From: Gemmatimonadales bacterium
Lineage (GTDB): Bacteria > Gemmatimonadota > Gemmatimonadetes > Gemmatimonadales > GWC2-71-9
Direction: 5' to 3'
NCBI GenBank assembly: GCA_020633775.1
Contig: JACKDA010000002.1
Location: 1-64,000, forward strand
DNA: 64,000 bases
Shown here: piece by piece, positions 30,683 to 38,735 of the stretch
How the letters are laid out: every line of letters starts with the position of its first letter
Position numbering within the stretch: position 1 is the first letter of the stretch
Made by a program: the position numbers and the translations under genes
The notes under the pieces: model-generated
Seen by the model: only the letters and a program-made list of their open reading frames with translations
What the model was told of the DNA's origin: nothing
The model's database searches: none

Positions 30683-31360
30683 ATGACGATTCGCCCAATT
30701 CCGGCCGCCCTCACCGCCCTGGCCCTGCTGGCCGGCGGCCTCGCCTTGCGGAGTGCCGGCGCCGACACCGCCCGGACCCTCCCCGAGGCCAGCGACCCGA
30801 CCCCGCTTAGTGCCATCGCGGGCCGCGACTCGGTCATCTTCGCCGGGGGCTGCTTCTGGGGGGTCGAGGCGGTGTTCGAGCGGGTGAAGGGAGTCCTCGA
30901 GGCGACCTCCGGGTATGCCGGGGGTCACACCGCGAATCCGACCTACTACGAAGTCGGCAGCGGCGCGACGGGACACGCCGAGGCGGTCAAGGTCGTCTAC
31001 GACCCGTCGGTGGTGAGCTATGACCAGCTGCTGCGGATCTTCTTCTCGGTCGTGCACGACCCGACCCAGCGCAATCGACAGGGCCCCGACGTCGGCACCG
31101 AGTATCGCTCGGCGGTGTACACCGCCAGCGCCGCGCAGCTCACGGCGACCCGCGACTACATCGCGCAGCTCACCGCCGCGAAGGCGTTCAGCCGGCCGAT
31201 CGTCACCGAGGTCGATGGCTGGAAGACGTTCTGGGTCGCCGAGGACTACCACCAGGGGTACTACGACCTGCACCCCAACCAGCCCTACATCCTGATCAAC
31301 GACAAGCCGAAGGTGGCGGCGCTGCAGCAGGAGTTTCCGGGGTTGTACGTGAAGAAGTGA
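30683..31360 (+). CDS. msrA: Exported peptide-methionine (S)-S-oxide reductase
   Basis: Repairs oxidised methionine (S-sulfoxide) in proteins. It is 225 residues; the family core begins at VIFAGGCFWGVEAVFERVKGV with catalytic Cys57 in GCFWG, followed by TSGYAGG, GHAEAVKVVYDP, FFSVVHDPTQ and the QGPDVGTEYRS segment. The C-terminus ends with NQPYILINDKP. A hydrophobic N-terminus (IRPIPAALTALALLAGGLAL) indicates export, so it would serve envelope proteins. No second resolving-Cys motif is obvious at the C-terminus. It may depend on an envelope thiol donor. Confidence 0.95.
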   Translation: MTIRPIPAALTALALLAGGLALRSAGADTARTLPEASDPTPLSAIAGRDSVIFAGGCFWGVEAVFERVKGVLEATSGYAGGHTANPTYYEVGSGATGHAEAVKVVYDPSVVSYDQLLRIFFSVVHDPTQRNRQGPDVGTEYRSAVYTASAAQLTATRDYIAQLTAAKAFSRPIVTEVDGWKTFWVAEDYHQGYYDLHPNQPYILINDKPKVAALQQEFPGLYVKK

Positions 31361-31379
31361 GAAGCGGGTCCTCGGAGTC

Positions 31380-31535
31380 GTCATCCCGAGCGGAGCGGCC
31401 CGGAGGGCCGCGAAGTCGAGGGATCTGCACCTCGAACAAGGGACGTGCGGATCCCTCCGCTCCGGCCGCTGCGCGGCCTCCGGTCGGGATGACGATTCCC
31501 CTCTCGCTTCTCCCTTCTCGCTTCTCGCTTCTCGT
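31380..31535. repeat. Dispersed palindromic element (copy 2) plus CTTCTCG tract
   Basis: 31380-31493 is a full relative of the 579-690 element: CATCCCGAGCGGAGCGGCCC at the left and GGTCGGGATGACG at the right, with GGATCTGC and GCGGATCC inside. It is followed by a CTTCTCG-type tract (31501-31535) that runs up to the stop codon of the minus-strand gene at 31536. Confidence 0.75.
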
Positions 31536-32408
31536 CTACCCCCCCACCACCTCCCGCGCCTGCGCCAACCCCGCGCGCGCGTCTCCCGTCGGCATGAACT
31601 CGTGCGCGAGCCACCCCGTGAAGCCGGTCGCGACGATCGCCTCGGCAATCGCGCCGTACTGCAGCTCCTGGTGCGCGCTCAACTCATTGCGCCCCGGGTT
31701 GCCGGCGGTGTGATAATGGGCGAACCACTGGTGGTTGTCGCGGATGGTGCGGATCACGTCGCCTTCCATGATCTGCATGTGGTAGATGTCGTAGAGCAGC
31801 CGGACGCGGGGTGAGCCAACCCGCTCGCACACGGCGACACCGAACGGCGTGGTGTCCCCCTGGAACCCGCGGTGATCGACGCGCGAGTTGAGCATCTCGA
31901 GGATCACCGTGACGCCGTGGCGTTCCGCCGTCGGCGCGATCCGGGCGAGGGCGCTGGCGCAGTTGGCGATCGCCGCCGCGTCGTCGATCCCGTCGACCCG
32001 GTTGCCGAACATCGCGATCACGTTGGGGATCCCTGCGGCTTGGGCCGCAGGGATGACAGACTCCAGCTCTGCGAGGATCATCGCGTGGTTCGCCGGGTCG
32101 TTGAGCCCCTTCGCGATGAAGTCGCGCCGTGGCGAGGAGTTCGCGGTGCTCACCGCGAGGCCGTGACGATGGACGGTGGCCCAGTCGCCCTGATCAACGA
32201 GGTCGACCGCGCCGAAGCCGAGGTCGCGCACCATGGTGCAGAAGGCATCGAGCGGCATCCCGCCGAACGGCCAGCGGCAGACCGACTGCCGGAGCGGTGG
32301 GATCCCGCGACGCGGGGCGCTCGCAGGCAGCGGCGCGACGGCACCGGCGAGCCCGCTAGCGGCGACCCCGGCGACGGTGGTCTTCAGGAAGGTGCGACGG
32401 GTGGGCAT
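31536..32408 (-). CDS. Tat-exported hydroxypyruvate-isomerase-like TIM-barrel protein
   Basis: A 290-residue protein with a twin-arginine signal (MPTRRTFLKTTVAGVAASGLAG). The mature part is an AP-endonuclease-2/xylose-isomerase-like TIM barrel: RQSVCRWPFGGMPLDAFC, MVRDLGFGAVDLVDQGDW, VTVILEMLNSRVDHRGFQ, VRLLYDIYHMQIMEGD, WFAHYHTAGNPGRNEL. The Glu, Asp and His motifs (LEMLNS, YDIYHMQ, HYHTAGNPGRNE) closely follow hydroxypyruvate isomerase Hyi/OtnI metal ligands. Export and its proximity to a GMC dehydrogenase suggest an envelope sugar isomerisation or cleavage. It may instead act on 3-keto-sugars (inference). Confidence 0.85.
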   Translation of the reverse strand: MPTRRTFLKTTVAGVAASGLAGAVAPLPASAPRRGIPPLRQSVCRWPFGGMPLDAFCTMVRDLGFGAVDLVDQGDWATVHRHGLAVSTANSSPRRDFIAKGLNDPANHAMILAELESVIPAAQAAGIPNVIAMFGNRVDGIDDAAAIANCASALARIAPTAERHGVTVILEMLNSRVDHRGFQGDTTPFGVAVCERVGSPRVRLLYDIYHMQIMEGDVIRTIRDNHQWFAHYHTAGNPGRNELSAHQELQYGAIAEAIVATGFTGWLAHEFMPTGDARAGLAQAREVVGG

Positions 32409-32435
32409 GCAGAGCCTTTCGTCCGTGGCCGAATC

Positions 32436-32555
32436 CTCATCCCGAGCGAAGCGACCCACTGGGTCGCGTAGTCGAGGGACCTGCTGTTGTGACCGAACCG
32501 GGAAGAGCAGATCCTTCGACTCCGGCGGCTGCGCCGCCTCCGCTCAGGATGAGGA
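32436..32555. repeat. Dispersed palindromic element (copy 3)
   Basis: CATCCCGAGCGAAGCGACCC to CTCAGGATGAGGA, with internal GACCCACTGGGTC and GGCGGCTGCGCCGCC stems and the same AGGGACCTGC...GCAGATCCTTCGA core as copy 1. It lies between two minus-strand genes. Confidence 0.8.
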
Positions 32556-32571
32556 ACCGCGGCACCGCTCC

Positions 32572-33456
32572 TCAGACCTCCAGCGCCTTCAGGTAGCGAT
32601 ACGACGTGTTGATGCTCGCCATCGGGTCGCTGGGGTTGTCGTGCTCGACGTAGTAGTGCTCGATCCCCGCCTCCTCGCGCCGCGCGAAGATCTGCGCGAA
32701 GTCGATCGTCCCCTTGCCGACCTCGGTCATCGCGTGGTCGGGCGGGCCGGCGGAGTCCTTCACGTGCACGAGCGGGAACCGCTTCGGCCAGCGCTGGAAG
32801 TAGGCGAACGGATCGGCCCCGGCCTTGGTGATCCAGTAGAGGTCGAGCTCCACCAGCACGCGCTCGGGGTCGGTCTCCTCGAGGAGCACGTCGAAGATCC
32901 GGCGCCCCTCGACCTCCTGGAACTCGAAGTCGTGGTTGTGGTACGCCAGCTTGATCCGGAACGTCTTGGCGTCCTCGGCGGCGCGGTTCATCAGCTCCGC
33001 CGTTGCCTTGATCGCATCGATCGAGTTGCGATCCTTCTCGGCGAGCCACGGCACCACCAGCCACTTCTGGCCGATCTCGGACGCGTCGTTGAGCGTGCGG
33101 TACCACCCGCCGCGGAGGGTGTCGAGCGAGACGTGCGCCGAGGGTGACTTGAGCCCGTTCCGATCGAGGAGCTGCCGGATCGCCCGCGGCGGCCGGTCGA
33201 AGTAGCCGGCGAACTCGACCTCCTTGTAGCCGATCCGGCCGACCTCGTAGAGCGTCCGCTCGACGCTGCGGGCCATCTCGTCCCGGATGGTGTAGAGCTG
33301 CAGCCCGACCTTGTCCATCGCGAGCCCCGCACCGGCGGGGCGAAGCGATCCCGCAGCGCCGAGCGGAGCCGATCGGCCCCCGCGTGCGGCATGCGCCACG
33401 CTCGGGATGCCGGCCACGGCGGCCCCAACGGTTCCCAGGAACGAGCGACGATCCAT
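32572..33456 (-). CDS. Tat-exported sugar phosphate isomerase/epimerase-like protein
   Basis: A 294-residue TIM-barrel protein of the AP-endonuclease-2/xylose-isomerase-like superfamily. The N-terminus MDRRSFLGTVGAAVAGIPSVAHA is a twin-arginine signal. Barrel motifs include VGLQLYTIRDEM, IGYKEVEFAGYFDRPP, KLAYHNHDFEFQEV, VLVELDLYWITKAGADP, VHVKDSAGP and EHYYVEHDNPSDPMASI; the Glu/Asp/His residues fit a divalent-metal site. It starts one base after the GMC stop codon (TAG at 33458-33460), so the two are coupled. It is likely to process the keto-sugar product of the GMC enzyme (inference). Confidence 0.88.
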   Translation of the reverse strand: MDRRSFLGTVGAAVAGIPSVAHAARGGRSAPLGAAGSLRPAGAGLAMDKVGLQLYTIRDEMARSVERTLYEVGRIGYKEVEFAGYFDRPPRAIRQLLDRNGLKSPSAHVSLDTLRGGWYRTLNDASEIGQKWLVVPWLAEKDRNSIDAIKATAELMNRAAEDAKTFRIKLAYHNHDFEFQEVEGRRIFDVLLEETDPERVLVELDLYWITKAGADPFAYFQRWPKRFPLVHVKDSAGPPDHAMTEVGKGTIDFAQIFARREEAGIEHYYVEHDNPSDPMASINTSYRYLKALEV

Positions 33457-33457
33457 C

Positions 33458-35125
33458 CTAGAGTTCCTTCCGGTTGAGCGCGCCCACCGCATGATCGACC
33501 GCGCGGGCGGTGAGCGCCATGTAGGTCACCGACGGGTTCTGGCACCCGGACGAGGCCATGCTGGCCCCGTCGGTGACGAACACGTTCGGGGCATCCCACA
33601 CCTGATTCCACTTGTTGAGCACCGAGTCCTTCGGACTCTTCCCCATCCGGGCGGTTCCCATCTCATGGATCGTGAGGCCGGGCGGGGTGTCGTTGTTGTA
33701 CGTCTTCACGTCGGTGCAGCCGGCCGCCTCCAGCATCTCCGCGGCGGCGGTCTCGGCGTCGGCCATCATCGCGCGCTCGTTCTCGCGCCACTGCATGTCG
33801 ATGTGCAGCACGGGGATCCCCCACCGATCGACCCGCTCGGGGTCGAGGGTGACCCGGTTGTCGGGGTGCGGCAGGCACTCCCCGAACCCGCCGAGGGACA
33901 TCCGCCAGGAGCCGTATTCGGGCACGCGGAGCCCGTGCTTGAAGTCGGCACCGAAGCCGCGGCGGGTGCTCCCGCGCCCCCACCCCGCGACCGAGCGGTA
34001 GCCGCCGCCCTGGTAGCCGTAGCCGCGCAGGAAGTCGGGATGCTGGTCCTTCACGTTGCGGAACCTCGGCAGGTAGATGCCGTTCGGCCGGTTGCCGAAG
34101 GTGCGCTTGTCCTCGAACCCCGGCACCAGGCCACCGGCGCCGTGCTGCATCGTGTGGTCCATCAGGTAGCGGCCGAGGACACCGGAGTTGCCGCCGAGTC
34201 CGTCGGGGTGGCTTCGTGACCGCGAGTTGAGCAGGATCCGGTGGACTCCAGCGCCGAGGCGCAGACGAACACCAGTCGGGCACTGAACTCCAGCGGCGCC
34301 CGGCGGCTCTGGCCGTCACGACCTCGGTTGCCAGTGACCTTTCCGGCAGTTTCGTCCCAGATCAGCAAATTCTACCGAGAACGGCCGCAGCGTCGTGCGT
34401 CCGGTCGCCAGCGCATCCTTCAGGGTGGTCTGCGCTGTTGATAGCTGCGTGCTGCAGCGCGATGACAGTCGCCGCAGTAGTAGCACCCAGGCCGGCCATT
34501 GTGCGCCTCGATAGGACCGCGACCCGGCCGATCGTCATCTCCGCGCTCGTCACCGTAGGCCTTGCGCAGATTGTCGCGCACCCACTGCTCGCGCTGCAGG
34601 TCAGCGGCATAGGCGCCAGGAACGGGCGTCAGGAGAGCTGCGGAAGCCGACCGTTCGCCGGGAGTGACGTACGACTCGGTAATAGTCATCTCGGAGCTTG
34701 GTCGCAGTGGCAAATCGGCCAGTCGGTACCGTGCCGTCGGCGCGCATTCGCCTCGAAGTCGAGGTCGCTCATCCGGTAACACTGGCGGCCCGCGATCGAC
34801 TTGCCCCCCGACCTGGCGTCCGCGGATCCAGTCAGACGGTCGATCCTCGGGCGTGGTGTAGGGGTTGTCGACGTCATCGACGAAGAACTGCGTCCTCGTC
34901 GCAGGCGTAGCACTGGATGCGTTGCCGGGTCGAGAGGGCGCGTTCGTGCCCATGCTGTATTGAGAATCGAACTCGTAGGCCGGCGCGTTCATCAGGAAGT
35001 CGCGTGCCGGGTCGATCGTGGCCCGCCTCCTTTTCCGCGCGCAGCCCCTTCGCCGGAAGCTCCTTCGCGGCAGCGCACTGATGCGGAATCCGATGCGATC
35101 GCGTCCACGTGTCGCGACGCCTCAT
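33458..35125 (-). pseudogene. GMC oxidoreductase, frameshifted in the 5' half
   Basis: An FAD-dependent sugar or alcohol dehydrogenase of the GMC family. The last 234 codons (33458-34162) are intact and include the flavin/active-site block TPPGLTIHEMGTARMG and TYMALTARAVDHA. The upstream half can be read only by switching frames: CAAAKELPAKGLR (from the dinucleotide motif), FDSQYSMGTNAPS, TQFFVDDVDNPYTTPEDRP, WIRGRQVGG, CYYCGDCHRA, SARLVFVCASALEST. The total span from ATG 35125 is 1668 bases (556 codons), the normal family length. The ATG overlaps the upstream gene as ATGA. I think the frameshifts are sequencing or assembly errors, because the length is conserved. Confidence 0.8.
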
Positions 35126-35679
35126 CGCGGCGCCGGGGCGATCGGGGCGCAACCGTCGAAGCGACCGAGAGCGCACGTCTTGAGCTCCTGCCGGTCCCGA
35201 TCTCGGAGGTGCTTAGTAGCCGAAGAGCGTCAGTACCCAGAGGTCGCGCCAGAAGGTGTCGGGCTTCATCGCGCCCGCCATCGTAAACTCGGCCTCCAGC
35301 GCGCGCCGAGCGTCGCGTCCTGTGCTGGCGCGGCACAGTCGATGAAGAGATGTCCCGTGCTGCTCGAGGCCCGGCGGTCGAGACCGATGAGGCCGGAAAG
35401 AAGCGTCGCTGCCGCGGCAGGTCGGCATGATCGGCGACGATCAGCTCAGTGAAGCGGTAACGCCGCCATCGCACCGGGGGTATCGGTCGCAGGAGGATCC
35501 GCTCGCCGCAGCCGCCACGGAGTGTGCATCTGGTACGTGTCGAAGAAGCCGAGCGGGAGACCGCTCGAGTTCTGACCGCCGATGTGTCTCGCGTCCGACC
35601 GCGAACAGCTCGGCGAGCGCGGACTCGCCAGGCTGGAGCCCGCCGCCAAGGAGGCGGAGGAGATCGCGGCGCGCTGCAT
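35122..35679 (-). pseudogene. Gluconate 2-dehydrogenase subunit 3-like protein, frameshifted
   Basis: Partner subunit of GMC dehydrogenases. In shifting frames I read MQRA...LLRLLG-like start, GFFDTYQMHT, PATDTPGAMAALPL, RFTELIVADHAD, MKPDTFWRDLWVLTLFGY and a tail RFDGCAPIAPAPR ending in TGA at 35122. The motifs DTPGA, and the C-terminal FW.DLW.LTLFGY, are characteristic of gluconate 2-dehydrogenase subunit 3/DUF1569-adjacent small subunits. The span is 186 codons, typical length. Overlaps the GMC gene by ATGA. No single continuous frame exists. Confidence 0.65.
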
Positions 35680-35689
35680 GGAGATCCTC

Positions 35690-36117
35690 GGGAGGGTGCC
35701 CCCAAAAGATTCCGGCCGATCAATTGCGGGAGTGTCCATCCGCAGCGGCTCCGGGAGCCGATCCGAGCTTCAGCATCGCGCGCGAGGGAGAAGTCTGGGA
35801 CTCGGTCAGCCGCTCGAGGTGGTTGGTCAGAACATGTTACGCATCCAGCTGCGCCAGCCGCGTCTCGCCGGTGGACTCCTCGGCAGGTGGGCCCAGGACA
35901 GCACGTGGCTCGATCCCGAGCAGGCGCTCGGCTCCCTGGATCGGCCGCGCCTTCGCATACAGGAACCCGATCGTCCCGATGACTACGGCGGAAGCAGGAA
36001 AACGTCGCCAGAAGGCTTCCGCTGGGAACTGGCTGGCGACCGCACTCCCGGTTGAAGGTCGGTGTCTGCCAAGACGTCCGTGGGGTTTCGTGCTGAAACG
36101 TGGAACGCGGGCCGTCC
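35690..36117 (-). pseudogene. Possible damaged small membrane protein gene
   Basis: Minus-strand translation gives FPASAVVIGTIGFLYAKARPIQGAERLLGIEPRAV (read in pieces) ending at 35837, then in another frame VLTNHLERLTESQT and AMLKLGSAPG to about 35700. The first segment has one clear membrane helix. It looks like one small gene broken by an indel, but no family is recognised and the start is not located. It lies in the indel-rich zone. Confidence 0.35.
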
Positions 36118-36127
36118 TACCTCGGGC

Positions 36128-36665
36128 TCATCCCGCCGCATCCGCGGCCTCGGGCGGATCGGCGGCGCCGCAGCCCCGAACCGTCATCGCGGCACCGCCC
36201 GGTAGAACCGTCGGACCAGGAACATCCACTGGTAAGCGCTCGCAATCGCCGACATCGCCGCTGCCGCCGAGGGCCCGCGACGATCGCCCCGACGTATTGC
36301 TGTGACCCGACGAGCACCGTTCCCCCATTCCGCATCGCCTCGGCGGCGACAGCCCGCCGCGTAAGTGTCACGCCACCGACGCAGGACCACGATTGGGTAA
36401 TTGTCAGCCCGTGGCGTGCAGCCACCAGCGCGGCCGTCTCGGCGTTGCGGCGATAGGGGAAGTGACGACCGCAGTCACCCGGGCGTCGGCGGGGGGCGCT
36501 GTCGAGGGCGAGCGCCCTCGCGCGCCCAGCCTCGCTCAGCGGCAGGTCGCGCGGGGCATCGGCCTTCTCGGCGTGGCGGACCACCACCACGGTCGGGGGC
36601 TGGACGGTGTCGGCCGGCGCCTGGGGCGCCAGGGCGAGGAGCAGCGCAGGGAGGAGAGAGGTCAT
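36128..36665 (-). pseudogene. Histidine phosphatase family protein, frameshifted
   Basis: Signal MTSLLPALLLALAPQAPA, then TVVVVRHAEKADAPRDLPLSEAGRARALAL in pieces, with the phosphohistidine motif RHAEK (His about 29-30) of the SixA/phosphoglycerate-mutase-like superfamily. After about 60 codons the frame breaks; ETAALVAARHGLTI, GGTVLVGSQQYVGAIVAG-like and a terminal GAADPPEAADAAG can be recovered from other frames. The span, 538 bases, equals a complete family member (about 179 codons). Probably an exported phosphatase; the breaks resemble sequence errors. Confidence 0.65.
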
Positions 36666-36712
36666 GGGCCGAATCTACCCTCCCTCCTCACGCTTCACGC
36701 TTCCGCTTCTCG

Positions 36713-37159
36713 CTACTCCGCCATCGGCGTCTGCCACAGCACCTGCATGATCATCCACTTGCCGTCCATCTTCGCCAGCAGGAAGTAGTCGGTGCCCCAG
36801 CTCGCGGTGAGCTTGGCGATCGCGGTGGCGTCCTGCACGTCGAAGACCTCGACCACCTTGGTCGCGGTCGCGGGGTCGACCTGCGCGTTGTCCTTGTTCC
36901 AGCTCGCCGCGAGCGCATGCAGCTGGTCGTAGGTCATCGGCATCGGGCCGCGGTAGGTCTTTGCGTCGCGGGAGACCATCCCCTGCTTGTGGAGCGTGGG
37001 GTGCACCGAGCGCGCGATCCGCTCCGGCTGGACCTGGTAGATCCCCTCGACATAGTCGAGCACGGCGTCGCGCACGCCGCGATGGTCATCGGGACCCTGC
37101 GCGACCGCGGGCGAGGTGAAGGCGAACAGCAGGGCGGCGAGCAGGGGCAGGCGACGCAT
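36713..37159 (-). CDS. Secreted NTF2-like (putative lumazine-binding) protein
   Basis: A 148-residue protein in an intact island within the damaged zone. Signal MRRLPLLAALLFAFTSPAVAQ; mature domain HRGVRDAVLDYVEGIYQVQPERIARSVHPTLHKQGMV, MTYDQLHALAASWNK, VVEVFDVQDATAIAKLTASWGTDYFLLAKMDGKWMIMQVLWQTPM. This is the NTF2-like fold of the Lumazine_bd_2/DUF4440 type. The complete, in-frame sequence here shows that the damage around it is not uniform. ATG at 37159 has GGAG seven bases upstream. Confidence 0.8.
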   Translation of the reverse strand: MRRLPLLAALLFAFTSPAVAQGPDDHRGVRDAVLDYVEGIYQVQPERIARSVHPTLHKQGMVSRDAKTYRGPMPMTYDQLHALAASWNKDNAQVDPATATKVVEVFDVQDATAIAKLTASWGTDYFLLAKMDGKWMIMQVLWQTPMAE

Positions 37160-37289
37160 GACGGCTCCGAGGGAGAGGAGCGCGGCACTACGGCGCGGGT
37201 GGAGGCGGCGTTTCAGGCGGAGAAGTGAGTCATGAGTCCTGAAAGTGAGGGGCGCTGAGGTACACCCCTCACTTCTCCAGGACCCACCC

Positions 37290-38735
37290 TCACTTCTCCT
37301 GCCAACTCCCCAACGCCCGCGGAACAACTGCACGCCGCTCGTCAGGTACGCCTGCTCGACGCCGGTCGTCGCCAGCTCGGCCTCGAAGAGACTCCGCTGG
37401 GCATCGAGGACCTCGAGGTAGCTCGACACGCCGCTGTCGTAGCGGCGCACCCGGAGGTCGTGGGCACGGCGCAGGGCGCACCTGGTTGATACTGGGCCAG
37501 CAACTGTGACCGTAAGCGGACTGGCCCGGGCAGGGCGTCGCTCACCTCGCGCAGCGCAGTGAGCACCGCCTATTCATGTGGAACCGCCTGCTCCTCATGT
37601 GCCGACTCGGCCCGCGCGGCGTTAGCCCGGCGGCCGTTTGTCGAACAGGGGGATCGCGGCCAACCTGGATGGTGTAGATCTCGGTCGTCCCTTGAAGAGG
37701 TCGGCCGGCGGCTCAACCTGCGAAGCCGTACTGGCCGGTGGCATTTGGGAACGACGGCAGCCGCGCCGCCTGCGCAGAGCCAGCACGCGCAGCAGCGGCC
37801 TCCAGGTCATAGCTGGCCCGCAGGATGTCCGGCCGCTGGGCCCACGAGATCAGCCCCAGCCAGATCAGGCGCGCACACCGCGCGCGCCACCTCGGCGAGC
37901 AGGCGGCCGCGATCGATCAGACCCGGCGCGCGACCAAAGGGAGCTGGCTCAGCTGGTGCTCGGTCTGGGCGATCGCCAGCTGGAATTCCGCGACCAGGCG
38001 GCCGGTCCGGCGACCTGGAGCCTCGAACTGCCGCACGTCGAGCTCCGGGCACCCTCCGCAGACCGGCGCTCGGCAGCCGCAGCGTCTGGCGCCGCAGGGC
38101 GAGGGTCGCCTCGGCGATCGCGAGGGAGTTCTGGTCGAGCGCGCAGCCACGGGCGATTGAGCGCTGCTCACGTCACCGACAGAGCGAAGGACGTTGGCGC
38201 GAACATCCTCGCGTCGCCCCTCGAGGTCGGCGTCTCAACGACATTGCCGCCGGATCCGCCCCAGAAGTCGAGTTCCCAGCTCCAGGTTCGCGAGTGGCCA
38301 CGAAGGCGTCAGGGCAGAGATTTAGGCTCCCGAACACCACCTGTTGGCGCGCGGCCGAGCCGGCAGGCGTCACCTCAGGCAGCCGGGCCGCGTTGTCGAC
38401 GCCGAAGCTCGGCCCAGAACTCCAGGATCCGCGCCGATCGCGAGTCGCGATTGTCGTCATCGCCTCGCGCACCAACCCCGTAGGACATCCTGCAGCAGCT
38501 CAGTCCACGCAATGGCCGGCGCGCCATCGGCGTCGGCGAGCGTGCCGGAGTCGCGCCACCGCGCCGGGTGCGGTGGCGAGCAACGGAATCGAAAGAACTG
38601 GCGCAAGGGAATCCCCCGCGGCACCCAGCATCGCCGAGGCCGCGCGACGGGGAACGGCGCGAGGGCGGCAGGGTGCGCACGGCGCACTTTTGCCAGTGAG
38701 CGCCAGGAGGACGGGCAAGTGGGGCGGCGCGACAT
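37290..38735 (-). pseudogene. Outer-membrane efflux protein (OMF/TolC-OprM type), frameshifted
   Basis: The last gene of the efflux operon. The C-terminal end is clear: RYDSGVSSYLEVLDAQRSLFEAELATTGVEQAYL (in pieces) and SWQEK, matching the conserved final helix of OMF proteins. Other fragments in various frames include GVDNAARLPEVTPAG-like, QQVVFGSLN, and ELDFWG-like remnants. The span 38735-37290 is 1446 bases (482 codons), the expected length of an intact OMF. The start ATG at 38735 overlaps the RND gene stop as TGATG. Damage therefore consists of small, length-neutral indels. Confidence 0.7.
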
